From Cladosporium sp. IMV 00045 (Eukaryota; Ascomycota; Dothideomycetes; Cladosporiales; Cladosporiaceae), in NCBI GenBank assembly GCA_001931905.2, contig MSJI02000351.1, positions 1-22,730 on the forward strand: 22,730 nt of DNA, read 5' to 3'. The translations under genes and the position numbers were made by a program. Below the pieces are notes generated by a model. The model was given only the letters and a program-made list of their open reading frames with translations. It did not search any database and was not told where the DNA came from. Every line of letters begins with the position of its first letter. The stretch's first letter is position 1. Shown in pieces: positions 19,134 to 22,730 of this stretch.

Positions 19134-20657
19134 ATGATGAACGTCTTCTCAGGCCCCAACTCCCTCAAGGATTACTATGATCCAGATCGCAACCCTCCCC
19201 TCCCCTTAGTCGAGATTCCCCAACACCTCAATCCACTCCACGAAGATGGTGTCCGAATCTACGCGAAGATGATGACCATGCTGCCGGCGCATAACGTCAA
19301 AGAGTTGCCTGCACTCGCCATGCTGTCTGCGCCTGACACCGTCAAGCCCGACACAAAGACTGTGATCGAGTACTCGTCCGGATCGACGGTTATATCGATG
19401 GGAATCGTTGCACGAATACTTCACGGTATCGACGATACGAAAGCCTACATCAGCAACAAGACGAGTGAAAGCAAACTCAAGATGCTGCAGTTCTTCGGCT
19501 TGGATCTCCATCTGTTCGGCGGTCCATCCCAACCGGAACCGACGGACGATCGTGGCGGTATTCAAAGAGCTCGACGTGACGCTGCGACTTGCGATAAAAC
19601 CACGAATCCCAACCAGTATGAGAACGATCTCAATTGGAACGCCCATCGTCGTTGGACGGGACCCCAGCTCCTGAAGCAACTCCCAACGATCGACATCCTC
19701 TGCGCTGGCATGGGAACCGCAGGCACCATCACCGGCACCGCGACATACATGAAAGAGACGAAACCATCCGTCACCTGTCTAGGCGTCTGCACCGCTCCAG
19801 GCGATCGAGTACCCGGTCCTCGCAGCCATGCTCTCCTCGCACCAGTCGAGTTCCCGTGGAAAGCCTGCGTCGACCGCATCGTCGAATGTGGCTCCGAAGA
19901 AGCCTACAGCATGTCCCTTTCCCTGACCCGCAACGGCCTCGTCTGCGGACCCTCCTCAGGCTTTAACCTCGTCGGCCTGCTCCGCTTCCTTCACCAGTCG
20001 AAGGAGGAAGGCACACTCGAATCCCTCCGCAACCCAACCACAGGCCAGATCGACTGCGTCTTCCTATGCTGCGACCTCCCCTACCAGTACATCTCCGAGT
20101 ACTTCCAAAAGGTCCCCGCGTCGCAATTCCATCCCATCAAAAACTCCAATCTCACATCCGTAGACGTGCACCGCTACGACGAAGCATGGGAGCTATCCAC
20201 CAACGACCCTCTGCTCCACCAACTCCTCGAGAAGCCCGAGACCGTCCTCCTCGACCTCCGTGACGACGAGACATCCCGCGAATGGACGCCACAGCTTGCC
20301 GCTCAAGAGCAAAAGGAGAAACAAGACGATAACGAAATCTCCCTGCCCCTCTACACGCTCTCCCCCAACCAGGAATCACCCTTCTACAACGCCCGCCTGC
20401 TGGAACTGCAGTGGCGCGAGCTGGACCAAGTCTTCAGCGGTGGGGTGGACGGACGCATGCTCGGGGGAAAGTCTGTGGTGTCGATTTGCCACCAGGGCGA
20501 CACGGCGCGGATCGCGACGAGTATTCTGCGCGCGAAGGGCGTGGAGTGCTTTTCCATCAAGGGAGGGGCGCAGGCGTTGAGAGAGTATATGGGCGAGACG
20601 GAGAAGGTTGATAGTCCTATGAGGGAGACGGCGAGGAGTGAGGATGGGTTTTGTTGA
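19134..20657 (+). CDS. Cysteine-synthase-like PLP enzyme fused to rhodanese-like domain
   Basis: A single exon of 507 aa. Two ATGs (19134 and 19137) start the protein, and I chose the first. Residues about 35-360 form a fold-type-II PLP domain like cysteine synthase/cystathionine beta-synthase. Lys56 (HNVKELPA) is the likely Schiff-base lysine, replacing the usual SxKDR context. SSGST (81-85) sits where the substrate loop lies, GMGTAGT (192-198) is the phosphate-binding loop, and GPSSG (272-276) is the pyridine-side serine loop. Residues about 375-490 form a rhodanese-like domain with VLLDLRDDE and Cys452 in the active loop (CHQGDTA). Fungal proteins with this architecture are known, but their substrate is not established. 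Sulfur transfer from a cysteine-like product to the rhodanese Cys is a reasonable inference. It stands head to head with the MFS gene. Confidence 0.88.
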   Translation: MMNVFSGPNSLKDYYDPDRNPPLPLVEIPQHLNPLHEDGVRIYAKMMTMLPAHNVKELPALAMLSAPDTVKPDTKTVIEYSSGSTVISMGIVARILHGIDDTKAYISNKTSESKLKMLQFFGLDLHLFGGPSQPEPTDDRGGIQRARRDAATCDKTTNPNQYENDLNWNAHRRWTGPQLLKQLPTIDILCAGMGTAGTITGTATYMKETKPSVTCLGVCTAPGDRVPGPRSHALLAPVEFPWKACVDRIVECGSEEAYSMSLSLTRNGLVCGPSSGFNLVGLLRFLHQSKEEGTLESLRNPTTGQIDCVFLCCDLPYQYISEYFQKVPASQFHPIKNSNLTSVDVHRYDEAWELSTNDPLLHQLLEKPETVLLDLRDDETSREWTPQLAAQEQKEKQDDNEISLPLYTLSPNQESPFYNARLLELQWRELDQVFSGGVDGRMLGGKSVVSICHQGDTARIATSILRAKGVECFSIKGGAQALREYMGETEKVDSPMRETARSEDGFC

Positions 20658-21136
20658 TTGGGAAATGGTTCGACGAATTGGCGAAGATGAAAGAAAGTCT
20701 GCTCGACCTTGGTAGCAATTCAAACAGTAAAAGCCATGAAATTGAAAAAAGAAAAGTCAAAATATCCGTTTTCAGGTAGCTATTCCTACAAACAAACACA
20801 AGAAGAAAAGGAAGTAAAGTATGACAGGCGAGAAAAGTCGCACCTGACAGGTAGTGAACAAGATCGAGAGTCTACGAGAAGAGACCAAAACACAGAACAA
20901 GAGACAAGAAAGAAAAGAAGATTCGTCAAGACTGTGTTTCGCCTCGGACAAATGAAAGGAGGGAGCCTTCGTTCGCCTTTGAAGAAAAGTGATTCAGAAC
21001 AGACCCCCGAAGAATTTTTTTGCCCGCCTTCCCAGTTCCTAGAACCCCGTGTCGTGATCGTGCAGAAGGAAAACAGAAAGGAAAAAAACGAAAAGTGGTT
21101 GGTAGTAGGAAATCTTCACGATGCGACATCTTCCCC
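20658..21136. other. Convergent 3' intergenic region (PLP/rhodanese / STU1)
   Basis: This 479-bp stretch lies between two genes ending towards each other. It is strongly A/G-rich on the plus strand (about 20740-20990), so it would be pyrimidine-rich in the STU1-side transcript. The open frames here are Lys/Glu/Arg-rich artefacts of that bias. No gene is supported. Confidence 0.5.
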
Positions 21137-22730
21137 TTAGCTCGCTTTCTCTCTCCTCGCGATGTAGTATGTCAGCAGGCCCAGACGACCCTCGTCCACG
21201 CCCTTGTACTGGGTCCAGAATTGTGACTTGTCATCACCGAATCGCGCAAAGACCTCGCACGCCAATTCGACGTCTGCCTTTCGCACCTCGGCGTCGGCGT
21301 TCTCGAGGTAGCGAGCTGATGTTTGCGCGAGAGCAGACTCCATCTCGGGGGCGAGGTCGATCTTGCGAGAGCGGGCAGCGACGAGCAGAGCGCGGAGGGT
21401 GCCGAGGGAAAGAGCGATCGCGCGGGATGAGGCGGCTTCTTCGCTATGGGTTGAAGATGAAAGGTGCCCAACGACGGCTTCGATGCAAGCGGCGGGAGGG
21501 GCGATGTTGACGATCTCGTCTGTGGTGCGCTCAACGTCGGAGACGACGTTGCTCTCTGCCGTTCGCCTTGTGTCGATCACCGCGGTGAGAGCGTTCGAAA
21601 ACCAGGCACCTGCGTACTTGCGCTGCAATGTGAGCAACGTTCGCAAGACGCCGAGTGCCTGTGTTTTGAGGCCGGCGCTCTTGCTCGAAGGAAGTTGGTT
21701 GAGTCTGGCGTCTGTGGGGAAGCTGCGAATGTAGTCGAGCAGTACAGACATCAGCTCATCATACTTGGCGCCATTGTCCCAGATGTCGAGCTGGCATTTT
21801 GCGAGGTCTTGTACCCGACGGAAGCCGTGGGCGTCAAGAGCGCGAGTGCGGATGCGTTCGATGCCGGAAGTCAGCAGACGACGGTTTCTAAGCGCGTCTG
21901 AGCGGTCCTGTTCGGTCGCAGGAGACTGTGGCTCTGAAGGACGCCTTACTGGGCTACCAGCAGGACTGTGGTGCGAAGCAACGGACTGTGTAGGGCTGTG
22001 GACACGGACGTTCTCGTTCACAGGCAGTTCACTGAGTACCTGACGTTCGTCGGTAGCAGGGGTCTCCTCTCGGTCACTAGCGATGGGGTCCTCATAGATC
22101 TGCACCTCTACAGGTTGTGGCGAGACGGATTTGACCGGGCTTCCGCGGCGTGATACAGGGCTTTTGCGGGAGACTTCCAGGAAGGGATCGCTTTGCTTTC
22201 GGCTGTGTGCAGAGCTCGGCCTATCGAGCTTCTCACGAGCCTCCTCGAACATGGACTTCAGAGGACTGCGGTAGTTGAGAGGTGACCCTTCTCGTTGGAG
22301 CGATCCCTCCCTTTGGGAGCGGCTGAGGTTAGGCATCACCATAGTGAAGTTATCGTCTTCCTCTGCCGAGTTTGGTATTCCGCTGTCAACTGAGGTTGTC
22401 TTATCCAGAGCAGGGCGTGAGGATGAGAGAGCTGCGACACGTCTATCCTGCCCAGAATGATCGCGGCCGGATGGCAGAACCATGGTGAAGTCATCGTCGA
22501 GAGAGCCTGTCCGATCTTCGGCGGATGGGCCAATGCTGCCCTTGCTGGTAGGTCGAGAGTCTACGGCGTGCTTCGATGGGGGCGGAACACTTCGTCTAGC
22601 AATGTTAGGGCTGCCTTCTCGACTCCCTGCCGTTTGGGCAGCAGTCCTTGCGCGGTTCCTAGTTGCGCTTGACATTGGTACGGACGCCTTTGACGCCCCG
22701 GTGCCTTTTGGGGAGTTGTTAGACGGGGTT
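21137..22730 (-). CDS. STU1: STU1/CLASP microtubule-associated protein, C-terminal part (5' end outside window)
   Basis: The frame ends in TAG at 21137-21139 and stays open to the window edge, so the first ATG in view (22675) is probably internal. About 530 residues are visible; fungal STU1 proteins are usually over 1000 aa, so the N-terminal TOG domains lie outside. The upstream half here (22730 to about 21900) is a Ser/Pro/Arg-rich disordered linker. It has two copies of an acidic-FTMV-x-P motif (about 22468-22500 and 22327-22367) and an SxIP-like SGIP (about 22371-22385). The C-terminal half is a helical CLASP domain (LTSGIERIRTRALDAHGF ... WTQYKGVDEGRLGLLTYYI). CLASP proteins bind microtubule plus ends and kinetochores and promote rescue; yeast Stu1 is essential for spindle integrity. 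The linker serine clusters suggest phosphoregulation (inference). Confidence 0.82.
   Translation of the reverse strand, partial: TPSNNSPKGTGASKASVPMSSATRNRARTAAQTAGSREGSPNIARRSVPPPSKHAVDSRPTSKGSIGPSAEDRTGSLDDDFTMVLPSGRDHSGQDRRVAALSSSRPALDKTTSVDSGIPNSAEEDDNFTMVMPNLSRSQREGSLQREGSPLNYRSPLKSMFEEAREKLDRPSSAHSRKQSDPFLEVSRKSPVSRRGSPVKSVSPQPVEVQIYEDPIASDREETPATDERQVLSELPVNENVRVHSPTQSVASHHSPAGSPVRRPSEPQSPATEQDRSDALRNRRLLTSGIERIRTRALDAHGFRRVQDLAKCQLDIWDNGAKYDELMSVLLDYIRSFPTDARLNQLPSSKSAGLKTQALGVLRTLLTLQRKYAGAWFSNALTAVIDTRRTAESNVVSDVERTTDEIVNIAPPAACIEAVVGHLSSSTHSEEAASSRAIALSLGTLRALLVAARSRKIDLAPEMESALAQTSARYLENADAEVRKADVELACEVFARFGDDKSQFWTQYKGVDEGRLGLLTYYIARREKAS

Noticed and set aside
16312..20657. Secondary-metabolite gene cluster
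   Set aside because: Only a transporter and one enzyme are present. No polyketide synthase, NRPS, terpene cyclase, P450 or pathway regulator lies in the window, and flanking genes are housekeeping.
1..22730. tRNA, rRNA, CRISPR arrays, intact transposons or terminal inverted repeats
   Set aside because: I looked for T-loop-like GGTTCGAATCC motifs, regularly spaced repeats and transposase or reverse-transcriptase motifs and found none convincing. A tRNAscan-SE and RepeatMasker run would be decisive.

Overview
The window looks like nuclear DNA from a filamentous ascomycete fungus, most probably a Dothideomycete (inference). Genes lie on both strands and carry short introns of 50-75 bp with GTRNGT-type donors, CTAAC/CTAAT-like branch sites and YAG acceptors. 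Recognisable products are typical fungal housekeeping or accessory proteins: EAF7, eIF2-alpha, a YVC1-type TRP channel, a STU1/CLASP, a DHA2-type MFS transporter and a Scn1-like TatD protein. I saw no bacterial operon, CRISPR array, tRNA, rRNA or intact transposon.

Layout. 1-2261 has no gene I can support. 2262-4337 (minus) is the main unexpected object: a decayed multi-exon gene. Its reading frame can be followed through two relic introns but is broken by five in-frame stops and one frame change. 5005-6141 (minus) encodes an orphan protein with a nuclear-localisation-like basic patch. 6522-7790 (minus) is a TatD/Scn1-like metal-dependent hydrolase, divergent from a secreted type-B carboxylesterase with five exons (8352-10265, plus). 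10517-12660 (minus) is a TRPY/YVC1 vacuolar cation channel, divergent from EAF7 (13253-14348, plus). EAF7 converges on eIF2-alpha (14774-15709, minus). 16312-18394 (minus) is an eight-exon MFS transporter with a 22-nt microexon. It lies head to head with a cysteine-synthase-like/rhodanese fusion enzyme (19134-20657, plus). 21137-22730 (minus) is the C-terminal half of a STU1/CLASP protein whose 5' part lies outside the window.

How the genes relate. Most neighbours look functionally independent: calcium release, chromatin acetylation, translation initiation and microtubule dynamics. The only pair that might share a job is the MFS transporter and the PLP/rhodanese enzyme, which share a 739-bp divergent promoter. 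I found no backbone synthase or regulator that would make this a metabolite cluster. Exon joins given below were worked out by hand from splice consensus, reading phase and family resemblance, and all close in frame.
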